Origin: UBA4416 sp035439445 | Lineage (GTDB): Bacteria; Bacteroidota; Bacteroidia; B-17B0; Aurantibacillaceae | Assembly (NCBI GenBank): GCA_035439445.1 | Contig: DAORKG010000007.1 | Span: 1 to 64,000, forward strand | Direction: 5' to 3' | DNA: 64,000 bases | Part shown: in pieces, positions 9,687 to 17,944 of the stretch | Numbering within the stretch: the first letter of the stretch is position 1 | Layout: each line of letters opens with the position of its first letter | The notes under the pieces: model-generated | The model's database searches: none | Told to the model about the DNA's origin: nothing | Seen by the model: the letters and a program-made list of their open reading frames with translations, nothing else | Program-made: the position numbers and the translations under genes

Positions 9687-9703
9687 AGTTCATAATTCAA
9701 ATT

Positions 9704-10753
9704 TTATTTAACAGTTACATTCGCATCGTCAAATAGATTAATAAATCCATTTGTTACGATCACATCACCTTCTTCTAATCCTTTTGACACGACAGTTTTG
9801 TTTTTTATTTTTTGTGCAATAGTTATGTTATGCAAAACAGCCTTCCCATTCTTTACTTTATATACTTGTGGTTGACTTGAAGAGCCTATAATGGCAGAAG
9901 ACGGTATAATAATTCCGCTTTTTTGATTGTCACTTTTCAATTTTACTTTACCAAACATTCCTGATTTGATTTTAAAATCGGAGGTGTTACTTACAATAAA
10001 TTGAACAGGAAAACTACTGCCCATATTGGCTTTACTGCCTATCATTATTGCTTTACCCGACAATAGCACATCCGAATAAGCATCTGCATTAATCGAGAAG
10101 GTTTGATTTAATTGAAATGAACTCAAATCATTTTCAGAAACATTAACGGTAAATTTTAAAACTGAAATATCTGTAATTTGAAGCAATGGCACACCCGGTG
10201 CAGCAAATGCGCCCTCTTCAGTAAGTTTAGCAGTAACCACTCCATTAAACGGTGCTTTGATAGTTGTTTTACTAATTTGTTCAATTAAGGTTGCTCTTTG
10301 TACTTTTGCCGATTTCAAACCCAACTCTGCTTTTTCTAATTGCACTCCTTGTACAGCATCTGCATTTGCTAAAACAGTAAATCGTTTTACATCAGCTTCT
10401 AATCCTTCAACTTGAACCTCCGCTGATTGTAATTGCAATTTCAATAGTGAATTATCTAACTGAATTAATGATTGCCCCTTTGTTACAAAAGTTCCAACAT
10501 CAACTAAAACATCATTTATCTTGCCTTGTATTTCAGCGCTAAGCTTAGTTTCTTTATTAGGTTCAAATGTTCCTGAATAAGCAAATTCAGCTCCTATTAA
10601 TTCGGATTTGATTGTATCTACCTGAACGTTGATTGCTTGGTTTTTATCATATTGATAAACTTTATCTTTTACGATTTCTTTATTGCTTTTTAATTTTATG
10701 ATTACAATTGCAATTAATGCCAATGGTATGATGATGTATAAAACCTTTTTCAT
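9704..10753 (-). CDS. Efflux RND transporter periplasmic adaptor (membrane-fusion protein)
   Basis: 349 residues. An N-terminal signal/anchor helix (about residues 4-22) is followed by the split barrel-sandwich (lipoyl-like) hybrid domain: GKINDVLVDVGTFVTKGQSLIQLD in the first half, and TTIKAPFNGVVTAKLTEEG-type residues after an alpha-helical hairpin. A beta-barrel and a membrane-proximal C-terminal domain follow. This is the HlyD/AcrA adaptor architecture, linking the inner-membrane pump to the TolC-like channel. It lies between the TolC gene (24 bp upstream) and the RND pump gene (97 bp downstream). Confidence 0.94.
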   Translation of the reverse strand: MKKVLYIIIPLALIAIVIIKLKSNKEIVKDKVYQYDKNQAINVQVDTIKSELIGAEFAYSGTFEPNKETKLSAEIQGKINDVLVDVGTFVTKGQSLIQLDNSLLKLQLQSAEVQVEGLEADVKRFTVLANADAVQGVQLEKAELGLKSAKVQRATLIEQISKTTIKAPFNGVVTAKLTEEGAFAAPGVPLLQITDISVLKFTVNVSENDLSSFQLNQTFSINADAYSDVLLSGKAIMIGSKANMGSSFPVQFIVSNTSDFKIKSGMFGKVKLKSDNQKSGIIIPSSAIIGSSSQPQVYKVKNGKAVLHNITIAQKIKNKTVVSKGLEEGDVIVTNGFINLFDDANVTVK

Positions 10754-10777
10754 TATCTGTTATTTTTAATTATTAAT

Positions 10778-12112
10778 TTATTTCGTTTTTAAAATATTTC
10801 CTGATACTTTTTTTAGTTCTAGGTCTGCCTTCATCACCTCTACCAATGCCGACAAATAGTTTTGTTGTGCTTCCTTTTGGGTATTATCTGAAAGTAAAAC
10901 ATCTGTTAATGAGGCAACACCCTCTTTTTGCTGAATAAGTGTTTTAGAATAAATTGTTTCTGCCAATGTCAATTGTGATTTGGCATTTAATAGATTAGAA
11001 CTTGCTACTTCATATTGCATTTGTGCATTTTCTATCTGAACGTTTTGTTTATCATTTAATAATTCTAATCGAGTTGTATTTTGTTTGATCTCTTCTCTCT
11101 TTTGAAAAACCTTGTGTTCTAAAGTAGTACCGGAGAATATCAACCAAGACATTTTTACCCCGGCAAATCCAATGGGGTATGTTTTAAAGAAATCATTTGT
11201 ACCACTGTAGTTTCCAAATCCGGTAGTTCCATAAGTACCATAAAGTGAAAAAGAAGGTAAATGTGATAGCTTTAAAGTTTTTAATTCAGATTTTAAGAGC
11301 TGTTCTTTCGTATTAAACAATAATATATCAGAGGTTGGTTTGCTTGTATACTTTACTACTTCTGACGATGTGCTAAATGTTTCTTCAATTGTAATTGGTC
11401 GGGTTGGTGTTATGCCTAACTGAAGCTTTAATAGATTTATGATTTGTTTGTACTGTGCATTAGCCTTACTTAATTGTGTGTTTAACTGACTTTGCTGAAG
11501 TTTAATTTTATCTACATCTGTACCCTTTACCATTTGTTGTGAGTAAAGCAATTGAATATTACTAAGTAGTTTTTCACTATTACTTAAACCATTTTTGATA
11601 AACACAATCTGATTTGATACTAACTGTGCATTGTAATACAAATTAGAAACATCAAATACCACTTGCTCCTCGGTTTGTTGAAACTGTATTTGATTTAATT
11701 CTTTTGCTCTTTTTGAAACCGTAATTGCACCAATAGCTTGAGGGTTGTATAAAGGCACATCAAGAGTTAGGTTTGCATTTAAATTATGTGGGACACCAAA
11801 TTGAGCCTCTTTGTAAACGCCTGCTGGTCCACCAAAAACAGATGCAGGGAGTAACTGATACGGAAGATCGGTGTAATACCGATAGTCAACATTGCCATAC
11901 AATTTTGGCACTAAACCACCTTTTGCTTCCTTGTTCCTCTCATTGGCAATCTCAATATCGCCTTGTGCTATTTTCAACGTTTTATTATGCACTAATGCTG
12001 TATCAATACATTGCTTTAGTGACCAATTTTGAGCCTCAGAATTGGTTGTGAAAATTAAAATGGAGAGAACCAATACTAATTTCAATTTTAATAAGTGAGT
12101 ATTTACTAACAT
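10778..12112 (-). CDS. TolC family outer-membrane efflux protein
   Basis: 444 residues with a cleavable signal peptide ending near TNSEAQ (residue 28). Two outer-membrane-efflux-protein repeats follow: LKQCIDTALVHNKTLKIA at the start of the first, and long helical coiled segments rich in Gln/Asn/Leu with a repeat after about residue 240. It is expected to trimerise as the outer-membrane duct of the RND system. It is the first gene of the tripartite set and follows the cupin gene by 16 bp. Confidence 0.93.
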   Translation of the reverse strand: MLVNTHLLKLKLVLVLSILIFTTNSEAQNWSLKQCIDTALVHNKTLKIAQGDIEIANERNKEAKGGLVPKLYGNVDYRYYTDLPYQLLPASVFGGPAGVYKEAQFGVPHNLNANLTLDVPLYNPQAIGAITVSKRAKELNQIQFQQTEEQVVFDVSNLYYNAQLVSNQIVFIKNGLSNSEKLLSNIQLLYSQQMVKGTDVDKIKLQQSQLNTQLSKANAQYKQIINLLKLQLGITPTRPITIEETFSTSSEVVKYTSKPTSDILLFNTKEQLLKSELKTLKLSHLPSFSLYGTYGTTGFGNYSGTNDFFKTYPIGFAGVKMSWLIFSGTTLEHKVFQKREEIKQNTTRLELLNDKQNVQIENAQMQYEVASSNLLNAKSQLTLAETIYSKTLIQQKEGVASLTDVLLSDNTQKEAQQNYLSALVEVMKADLELKKVSGNILKTK

Positions 12113-12128
12113 AACTAGGCAAATTTTT

Positions 12129-12416
12129 TTATTTGATTAATAGTAATTGAGTGTCCTGAATTCCTTCTACCCAATGTTTTACGTTTGGCTCAATGTTAAC
12201 CATATCGCCACTTGAAAGATTTTCTGTTACCCCTTTTTCATTTTTAAAAACTACATTGCCATTAATACAAATAAGTAATGCAGGAACAGTTGTTATATGT
12301 TCTTTTAATGTTCCGTTTGCTTTGATTTGTAAAGCAGTTACATTTCCTTCAGTTGTAGAAAATAATTTCTTTGCGCTGACAGGCTTTTCTTCGGTGTGGA
12401 ATGATTTTATGTTCAT
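12129..12416 (-). CDS. Small cupin-domain protein
   Basis: 95 residues from the ATG at 12416; a TTG six codons upstream is also open but is a poor start. Seen: one double-stranded beta-helix: LKEHITTVPALLICINGNVVF, then ENLSSGDMVNIEPNVKHWVEG, the usual two cupin motifs with His, Glu/Asp and a final His available for metal binding. There is no signal peptide. Small cupins of this form bind a metal or small ligand. The position inside the efflux unit suggests sensing or handling a small molecule, but this is inference. Confidence 0.8.
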   Translation of the reverse strand: MNIKSFHTEEKPVSAKKLFSTTEGNVTALQIKANGTLKEHITTVPALLICINGNVVFKNEKGVTENLSSGDMVNIEPNVKHWVEGIQDTQLLLIK

Positions 12417-12426
12417 GATTTCTTTT

Positions 12427-12888
12427 TTATTCAAAGTATATGCTAAATAATTTATAAGAAGCTTTTATTTCCTCAAAGGTGCGTAATGCCTCATCGCTAT
12501 TTTTTGATTTATTCAATTTGTCTACCAAATCAATATAAGGCAACAACCATTTATGTAATTCATCATGGGCTTTTCCCTCCATTGTACAATTGGATGTTAA
12601 CAGATCAATGTTTTTTTGCAAACTTGCTCCAAGTTGTGTGAAGTCCTTTAGTTCGGTATGTTTAGTTTCCGAAAAGCGGTTTATGTCTGATTCCATGTTT
12701 CTAATATGCTCCATCATTGCCGAAACAACCTTCCATTTAGATCCGTTATTTAATTCTATGGAATCGCCTTCATTGTTTTGATGCGTTTCGTTCGAAACTA
12801 CTACGGTTTCTTTTTCAATCTTTTTATTATCACAACTAATCAAAATCAATGTAGTCGCAAGTAGAAAACCTATTTTCTTAATCATCAT
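12427..12888 (-). CDS. Predicted lipoprotein of unknown function
   Basis: About 154 residues. Either of two adjacent ATG codons (12888 or 12885) may be the start. Seen: a short hydrophobic signal ending in the lipobox LILISC, so the mature protein starts with a lipidated Cys. The rest is acidic and helical, with one internal Cys in a NCTMEGKAHDELHKWL segment. I do not recognise a family, although helical lipoproteins with a Cys-His-rich centre sit near metal efflux genes in other Bacteroidota. The start region overlaps or abuts the end of the upstream T9SS protein gene, implying translational coupling. Confidence 0.72.
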   Translation of the reverse strand: MMIKKIGFLLATTLILISCDNKKIEKETVVVSNETHQNNEGDSIELNNGSKWKVVSAMMEHIRNMESDINRFSETKHTELKDFTQLGASLQKNIDLLTSNCTMEGKAHDELHKWLLPYIDLVDKLNKSKNSDEALRTFEEIKASYKLFSIYFE

Positions 12889-12895
12889 ATTTAAA

Positions 12896-14521
12896 CTAAG
12901 GTTCAACTATTATTTTTTGAGAAGCTTTTTCGTAACTAGTTTCAATTGTGATAAAATAGACTCCTCCGTTCGATAATTTTTTAATCCCTTTACTAAATGT
13001 GTTTTCTCCTAGTTTGGGAGTTTTAAGAATACTTTTGTCTAATAATTGTCCACTAGAATTAAAAATAGAAACGGTAACAGGTTCTGCTTTTTTGAGATTG
13101 AATTTCACAATAAAATCCCCATCATTTGGATTAGGATATACTTGCATTTGTAATGTTCCTGTGCTTTGTGAGTTAAGCTCATGTATTCCTACATTAGAAT
13201 TTTTTATAACAAACACCTTAAATATTTGACTGCTTGCACTACTTTGAGTACCTGTATTTGTGAAAAATATATTTGCAGCAGTACTGCTAATTCCACCATA
13301 TATATATCCAACCAATGTAGTATCGGCAGTAAAATCATCTAACTTAAATACTTCGTTATTAAATTGCGGTAATCCTTCAACAGGAATAAATTCAGACCCT
13401 GCACCTAATAAAGAAGGCATTTCTATTGGTAGTTTATATTCTGCCATTACTCCACTTGAATTTCTTGTCACTCGTGCTATTGTTTTTACAAATGGGACAT
13501 TGTTATTTTGAACAAGGATTCCCAAGCTATCATAATATTGAGCAATACCTCCAAAAAACACAGTATGCATTTCATTTGCACTAACACTATATAGTGGGAT
13601 ATGTGCACAATGGTAGTGGTTGTAATATTGAGAAAACGCATTATTCACTACATGTGCAATACTATCAATATTTACACAATTTAAAAATGGTAAATCAACT
13701 CCAACTTGAAAAACTCCGGAAAAAGCAGTTATCCCTTCTTCGCCAGTTGGTAATATTTGAGGTACAACATTGTAATCTCTTCTATGTAAATTAGTAGCAT
13801 CGATAATTGATGGGAGATGATTTACCGACAAAGTAATACCGTCATCATTGATATTAAATTTTCGAATAGCATTCGTATATATTTGAATAAAACCGGGTCC
13901 ACTGGTCGGTCCCATTGGATTATACCTGCCTATAAATTTTTGCCCACCTGTAAGATAATAAGTACTATTAATTTTATTTAAATATCCTCCTGTTACTGCA
14001 AACATCGTATCTGTAATTTGTCTGCAATAAGTTGTAAAAGTAGTGCCGTTTATAACTGCATTTATAACGTCAGGAACTTTTATAGCGCTAAGATTTGGAT
14101 AGGTTATATGATCTAAAGATGTGTTGCTGTATCCGTAGCCTCCTGCTAAATATAGGTAATCACCTTGTTGATGAAATTCCATATTTGTGGAACTAAATTG
14201 TTCTTGCATGCCAACAGGTAAAGTTGAAAGTGGAGCAGACCACTTTTGTTGCGCAACAGGATCTACTACAATTATCTGAGTGTTATGTCCAGCTACATCA
14301 AATGCGGCAAATGGTTGTCTGCGGTGTAATCCATCTAAACGTCCACCAACAATTAGCCACTTTCCATTATGCTGACCCCATGCGTATGCTTGTAAGCCAC
14401 CCAAACCACTGATGTTTAATGGTTCAATAGCAATTTGAAATGGAGCTGTTTGCGCACTTGTTTTTAAAGTTATTACAAGAAGAAAAACTGTAATAAATTT
14501 TATTTTGAATATTGATTTCAT
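12896..14521 (-). CDS. Kelch-like exported protein with T9SS type A sorting domain
   Basis: 541 residues. A signal peptide ends at about residue 24 (TSAQ). The body contains kelch-like blade segments (GGRLDGLHRRQPF near residue 57; a YLAGGYG blade near residue 125; TGGQKF; FGGIAQYYDS), suggesting a beta-propeller. The last about 80 residues form a T9SS type A sorting domain: VYPNPNDGDFIVKF, then VSIFNSSGQLL and GVYFITIE. It is therefore expected to be displayed on the surface or released. It is unusual to find such a protein inside an efflux/regulator gene run; its coupling to the next gene is tight. Confidence 0.85.
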   Translation of the reverse strand: MKSIFKIKFITVFLLVITLKTSAQTAPFQIAIEPLNISGLGGLQAYAWGQHNGKWLIVGGRLDGLHRRQPFAAFDVAGHNTQIIVVDPVAQQKWSAPLSTLPVGMQEQFSSTNMEFHQQGDYLYLAGGYGYSNTSLDHITYPNLSAIKVPDVINAVINGTTFTTYCRQITDTMFAVTGGYLNKINSTYYLTGGQKFIGRYNPMGPTSGPGFIQIYTNAIRKFNINDDGITLSVNHLPSIIDATNLHRRDYNVVPQILPTGEEGITAFSGVFQVGVDLPFLNCVNIDSIAHVVNNAFSQYYNHYHCAHIPLYSVSANEMHTVFFGGIAQYYDSLGILVQNNNVPFVKTIARVTRNSSGVMAEYKLPIEMPSLLGAGSEFIPVEGLPQFNNEVFKLDDFTADTTLVGYIYGGISSTAANIFFTNTGTQSSASSQIFKVFVIKNSNVGIHELNSQSTGTLQMQVYPNPNDGDFIVKFNLKKAEPVTVSIFNSSGQLLDKSILKTPKLGENTFSKGIKKLSNGGVYFITIETSYEKASQKIIVEP

Positions 14522-14580
14522 ACTATTTCTATTTATTTACGAAAGGTAGAATACGTTTAACAATTTCTCCGCAACAATTG

Positions 14581-14991
14581 TTACACAAGAGGTATGTTTT
14601 TAGTTGTTTTATTTTTTGAAATAAAAAACCATGAAATACCCGCAAATGCTCCTGTAATGGCAATACGAGAAAGCATGGCTTTAATAGTTTTTTGTTCATA
14701 AATTCCACCTGTATTAGCGTGAATTAACAAACCAACAAAACTCACAATAAGGATTGTTGTTGTGATTAAAAGTAATTTTGTTGCCCACGCTTTTTCTGTA
14801 AATAATCCATACGCAGCAAACAGATACATAAACCCAGCAATGAAATTTGAGATCACAACAAATAATACATAATTGCCTTCCTTCTCTCTTATCCCAAATA
14901 AATCAAATATCACAGACGTACTCATAAACAGAGTAATTAATGCAAATAAAGTAATGATTACTGCTGCTGCTTTTAAAATAATTGGTTTCAT
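14581..14991 (-). CDS. Small four-helix membrane protein
   Basis: 136 residues with four evenly spaced hydrophobic segments (about residues 7-30, 44-64, 70-92 and 105-127) and a basic C-terminus, so an inner-membrane protein. No catalytic motif was seen and I cannot assign a family with confidence. It starts 10 bp after the TetR regulator gene, so the two are almost certainly co-transcribed. A role linked to the regulator's target pathway is inference. Confidence 0.75.
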   Translation of the reverse strand: MKPIILKAAAVIITLFALITLFMSTSVIFDLFGIREKEGNYVLFVVISNFIAGFMYLFAAYGLFTEKAWATKLLLITTTILIVSFVGLLIHANTGGIYEQKTIKAMLSRIAITGAFAGISWFFISKNKTTKNIPLV

Positions 14992-15001
14992 GAGTTTTTT
15001 G

Positions 15002-15601
15002 TTAATGATTAGTTTCTACCATTTTTAATATGCCATTCAATACTTTATTTCCATCTTTTATCAAATCAGATTTATGACCTGATAGTTTCCATTTAAGAAC
15101 CGTAATTCGCATACCACCCATGATAATTGTTGTCATAATTTGAGCATTAATAAGTTTAGAAAGCTGACCATTTCGTTGCCCTTTTTCTACTATTTTTAAA
15201 ATATTACCCTGCATTAATTCCATTAAAGAAGAAACAGTGTCGGATAGTTCTTTGTTAAATTGAAAGATACTTTCAGAAAAAATAACACTAACTATAGATG
15301 GTTTATTTACAAAAGTATTTAATTGAGAATGAAATATTTTCTTTAATAAATCAGGCGCAGAAAGTTCTTCGTTTGTAATTATTTCACTTAGTCTTTCTTT
15401 TGTACTAGCAATAAAGTAAGTTAAAATTCCTAGTAATATATCGTTCTTACTTTTGAAATGTCTATACAACGCTGCCTCAGAAAGCGATAGGTCGCAAGCT
15501 AAAGTTTTAATGGTTAAATCCTGAATACCATGCTCATCTATTCGTTTAGCGGCGGCTTCAATTATTTCTATTTGTCTATCTGTAAAGCTATAATTATTCA
15601 T
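15002..15601 (-). CDS. TetR/AcrR family transcriptional regulator
   Basis: About 199 residues from the ATG at 15601, which follows the upstream gene's stop by 1 nt; an earlier Met would overlap. The N-terminal 50 residues form the TetR DNA-binding domain: RQIEIIEAAAKRIDEHGIQ, then a helix-turn-helix with SLSEAALYRHFKSKNDIL. The rest is a helical ligand/dimer domain. TetR proteins usually repress, and are released by small ligands such as efflux substrates. The RND genes downstream and the 22-bp inverted repeat at 17293-17314 are plausible targets. Confidence 0.92.
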   Translation of the reverse strand: MNNYSFTDRQIEIIEAAAKRIDEHGIQDLTIKTLACDLSLSEAALYRHFKSKNDILLGILTYFIASTKERLSEIITNEELSAPDLLKKIFHSQLNTFVNKPSIVSVIFSESIFQFNKELSDTVSSLMELMQGNILKIVEKGQRNGQLSKLINAQIMTTIIMGGMRITVLKWKLSGHKSDLIKDGNKVLNGILKMVETNH

Positions 15602-15602
15602 A

Positions 15603-16340
15603 TTACAAGTCTCCTTTATCTCCATCTAACCATCTTTGCATCATAACTCTTTCTGCTGGAGTTTGTTTAAACGGAACAGCACCAGCGAGTAAATTCAAAA
15701 ATCTATCCCACAGATTAGACTTAGCATTTGCTTCTTTTTCAATAGATTCCATTGCCTCTATGTATTCTTTTTCATATTTTTCAGCTTCAAGAATTGAAAA
15801 ATTTCTAGGTATATTTTTAATAATATTATTTGTCAAAATATCTAACTCCTCCTTATCAAAAGTTTCCATCATCTTTAATTGTACAAATGAAGAATTACTT
15901 AAACCTTTTACGATGTATAAATTTGATTTAATTACTTTCCAAATATCTTTCCAGTCAGAATAATTACAGTTTATAAACGAAGATTCTTCAAAATTTTCCA
16001 TAGAAATAAATAAAGTTTCAATATTTTCTATGTTAGTTTGAAGATCCCCCCATTTAATAGAGGTAACATCATTGCTTTTTCCTGTTATAACAAGATAAGC
16101 TTGATTTAAAATGATTTCTACTTCTGAAATATTAGAATTAATCCTATTTATTTTAGAACTATAATTTTGTTTAGCCAAATCACTTCCATATGACTCTATA
16201 TAGTTTGTTGCATTATCTAACGTTTGTTGCACTCTTTTTTTAACAGATGTGGCTTGCCCCCAATTTTCAGTAATGGCATCCACTAAGTGTCTGAGTTTAA
16301 TGGCATTTCTTAATTTTTGATTTATTTTTTGAGTTTCCAT
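15603..16340 (-). CDS. Helical protein of unknown function between Dps and TetR genes
   Basis: 245 residues, no signal peptide, no recognised family. The protein is rich in Lys, Glu, Asn and Ile and looks almost wholly alpha-helical, with likely coiled-coil stretches. The only distinctive feature is a C-terminal segment with AGAVPFKQTPAERVMMQRW. It is coupled to the TetR gene (1-nt gap) and follows the Dps gene by 37 bp. The tight coupling to a regulator suggests a co-factor or a stress role, but no function should be assigned. Confidence 0.7.
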   Translation of the reverse strand: METQKINQKLRNAIKLRHLVDAITENWGQATSVKKRVQQTLDNATNYIESYGSDLAKQNYSSKINRINSNISEVEIILNQAYLVITGKSNDVTSIKWGDLQTNIENIETLFISMENFEESSFINCNYSDWKDIWKVIKSNLYIVKGLSNSSFVQLKMMETFDKEELDILTNNIIKNIPRNFSILEAEKYEKEYIEAMESIEKEANAKSNLWDRFLNLLAGAVPFKQTPAERVMMQRWLDGDKGDL

Positions 16341-16377
16341 AATAATTATTTTATATACTTTATAAATTACTTTAAAT

Positions 16378-16854
16378 CTATTTTTTTAAAAATGAAGAGT
16401 ACATCCATACTTGTTTTTCTTGAAACCTGATATAATCACTCATTAAAGCTGACGTTCCTTCATCGTTAGCATCATTTGCCAAAACAAGAAGTTCTCTTTG
16501 TTTTATTATAATTGTTTTAAGCGCCTCTAAAATCTCATCAACAGCAATTTTACCATCAGATATTTTTTTAGTCTCCTTTAGCGAAGCTATTTTGGCGTAC
16601 TGAGTATATGCGTGTTCGGGTGTATAACCTAAGGTTAAAATTCTTTCGGCAACTTCATCAATTTTCAGTAATAGATCTGTATACATCTCTTCAAATTTTA
16701 AATGCAATTCAAAAAACTTTTCTCCTTTTATATTCCAATGAAACCCTCGCGTATTCTGATAAAAAATGGAATAATTTGCCAATAACTCATTTAATTTTTT
16801 TGCTAAAACTTCCGCTTTGCTTTCATTTAAGCCTATAGAATTTATTTTTTTCAT
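16378..16854 (-). CDS. dps: Dps family ferritin-like DNA-protection protein
   Basis: 158 residues from the ATG at 16854; an in-frame upstream ATG at 16875 overlaps the preceding gene. Family signature: FHWNIKG near residue 38, and the dinuclear ferroxidase set H39, H51, D66 and E70 with the exact 12/15/4 spacing of known Dps proteins. Dps dodecamers oxidise and store iron and protect DNA under oxidative or starvation stress. It is the second gene of the run that starts at the operator-like site. Confidence 0.93.
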   Translation of the reverse strand: MKKINSIGLNESKAEVLAKKLNELLANYSIFYQNTRGFHWNIKGEKFFELHLKFEEMYTDLLLKIDEVAERILTLGYTPEHAYTQYAKIASLKETKKISDGKIAVDEILEALKTIIIKQRELLVLANDANDEGTSALMSDYIRFQEKQVWMYSSFLKK

Positions 16855-16867
16855 CTTTACTATAATT

Positions 16868-17284
16868 TTAAACATTTATACTTTCTACTTTCATTTTATA
16901 AAAAGCAATTCCTAACCAAATAACTGACACCGTCATACTAATAGCTCCAATAAGAACAAAAACTGGAGGAGCGCCAAAGTAAACTTCTAATAAAATTCCA
17001 ATTGGCATTAGTAAACCAATTAACCCTAACCAAGATATTGCAGTGGTACTTTTAAGTTGATTTTTGAAATGCAAGAGCAAATACCCAATTAATATATTCA
17101 AAAATGCAAACAAATTACCATGTACATGTGCTAATCTCGACTCAAAGTGTTTACCTATAGAATAGGTGTTTACCCAGTTTTCTTTATCAGGCGCAAAGTC
17201 TCTTAAATAAATTAATAAGAAGCCATAAGCCATAAATAAGCCCATCACTAAAAAGCCTATTGCAATATTGTTTTTTCCTTTCAT
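16868..17284 (-). CDS. Small four-helix membrane protein with HxHGN motif
   Basis: 138 residues, four membrane helices (about residues 9-28, 53-72, 84-103 and 109-130). The second helix starts with a SRLAHVHGNLFAFLN segment holding two histidines two residues apart, similar in style to heme- or copper-binding helices of oxidase/NO-reductase-related proteins; this likeness is by eye only. It is the first gene of the minus-strand run, right after the promoter and operator-like inverted repeat, so it would be the most directly controlled. Confidence 0.75.
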   Translation of the reverse strand: MKGKNNIAIGFLVMGLFMAYGFLLIYLRDFAPDKENWVNTYSIGKHFESRLAHVHGNLFAFLNILIGYLLLHFKNQLKSTTAISWLGLIGLLMPIGILLEVYFGAPPVFVLIGAISMTVSVIWLGIAFYKMKVESINV

Positions 17285-17292
17285 AATTTCAA

Positions 17293-17314
17293 TGTAAGTT
17301 AGTATTCACTTACA
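17293..17314. promoter_or_regulatory. Operator-like inverted repeat
   Basis: Perfect 7-bp arms TGTAAGT and ACTTACA separated by 8 bp, 22 bp in all. It lies between the -7 element and the start codon of the first gene of the run, and overlaps the -7 element by 2 bp. The geometry suits a dimeric TetR repressor, and a TetR gene lies four genes downstream. Binding is inferred. Confidence 0.6.
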
Positions 17315-17320
17315 AAGGTA
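17313..17320 (-). promoter_or_regulatory. Candidate -7 element TACCTTTG
   Basis: Exact match to TAnnTTTG on the minus strand, 28 bp before the start at 17284. No good -33 element was seen at 17-23 bp; that is common for regulated promoters. Confidence 0.5.
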
Positions 17321-17492
17321 TAATTATTTTATCGCTCTCGTAAGAATTTAACAAATTTTATTTCCTGATTCTTATCATAATAAAGCCCCATGCTACTGCA
17401 TTAGGCTTTGGTTAAACTAATGAATTCACGTAATAGGAAATTTCTGTTTAGTCCTCGGCTTTGGAAGTAGGAAGTGTCTTTAATCTTTCTTT

Positions 17493-17745
17493 TTACTGAA
17501 TTGATTTTTGATAATGCTCATAAAAAAGAATTGATAAAGCTTCAAGACTGGCTATTGTTTCTTCTGTCATTATCATCGGCGTAATTTTCAAATCCTAGAT
17601 ATGATTTTAATTCAGAAATACTTAAACGTTTTTTTAGGTTCTGAGTACATGATTTTAAACCAGGTGTTGGGTGAGCCTAACTATTACTTGCAATTACTTC
17701 ATTATCAATGCAAATAGAAATTCGGATTATTTAACCACTAAACTA
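17493..17745 (-). pseudogene. Decayed small coding sequence(s) in gene-poor region
   Basis: The 17321-17800 stretch has no intact gene. On the minus strand two fragments in different frames join into one plausible protein: one with ISELKSYLGFENYADD ending at a stop at 17542, the other (17493-17576) with TEETIASLEALSILFYEHYQ. Together they resemble small proteins that accompany integrases and mobile elements in Bacteroidota; this is from memory of the pattern. A third fragment (RISICIDNEVIAS) lies upstream in the first frame before an internal stop, near 17685-17735. Frameshifted remnants of an element inserted next to the tRNA are the simplest reading. Confidence 0.35.
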
Positions 17746-17794
17746 TCGAAATGATTTTTTATTCGAAATTCCTTGATTCTGCTGGGGATGAGAA

Positions 17795-17828
17795 ACAAAA
17801 AAGCAGACTATTAAAAAATAGTCTGCTT
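17795..17828 (-). terminator. Intrinsic terminator of the tRNA-Leu
   Basis: On the minus strand, an 11-bp stem (AGCAGACTATT / AATAGTCTGCT) with a short loop followed by six T, directly after the tRNA 3' end. Confidence 0.85.
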
Positions 17829-17831
17829 TAG

Positions 17832-17910
17832 TACCCAGCGCCGGACTCGAACCGGCACGGTTTCCCACAGGTGTTTGAGACCAGCGCGTCTACCATTCCG
17901 CCAGCTGGGC
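17832..17910 (-). tRNA. tRNA-Leu (anticodon CAA)
   Basis: 79 nt read on the minus strand. The acceptor stem GCCCAGC pairs with GCTGGGT with a final A discriminator. The D-arm TGGCGGAATGGTAGACGCG is leucine-like, the anticodon loop CTCAAAC gives CAA, the short variable arm has GGG/CCG pairing, and the T-arm GCCGG-TTCGAGT-CCGGC is perfect. The anticodon stem has one T-T mismatch. CCA is not encoded. A terminator hairpin follows immediately. There is a truncated copy of its 5' half just upstream. Confidence 0.9.
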
Positions 17911-17944
17911 ATTTAGTTTTTGTATTGCTAACTCTGCAATTCTG

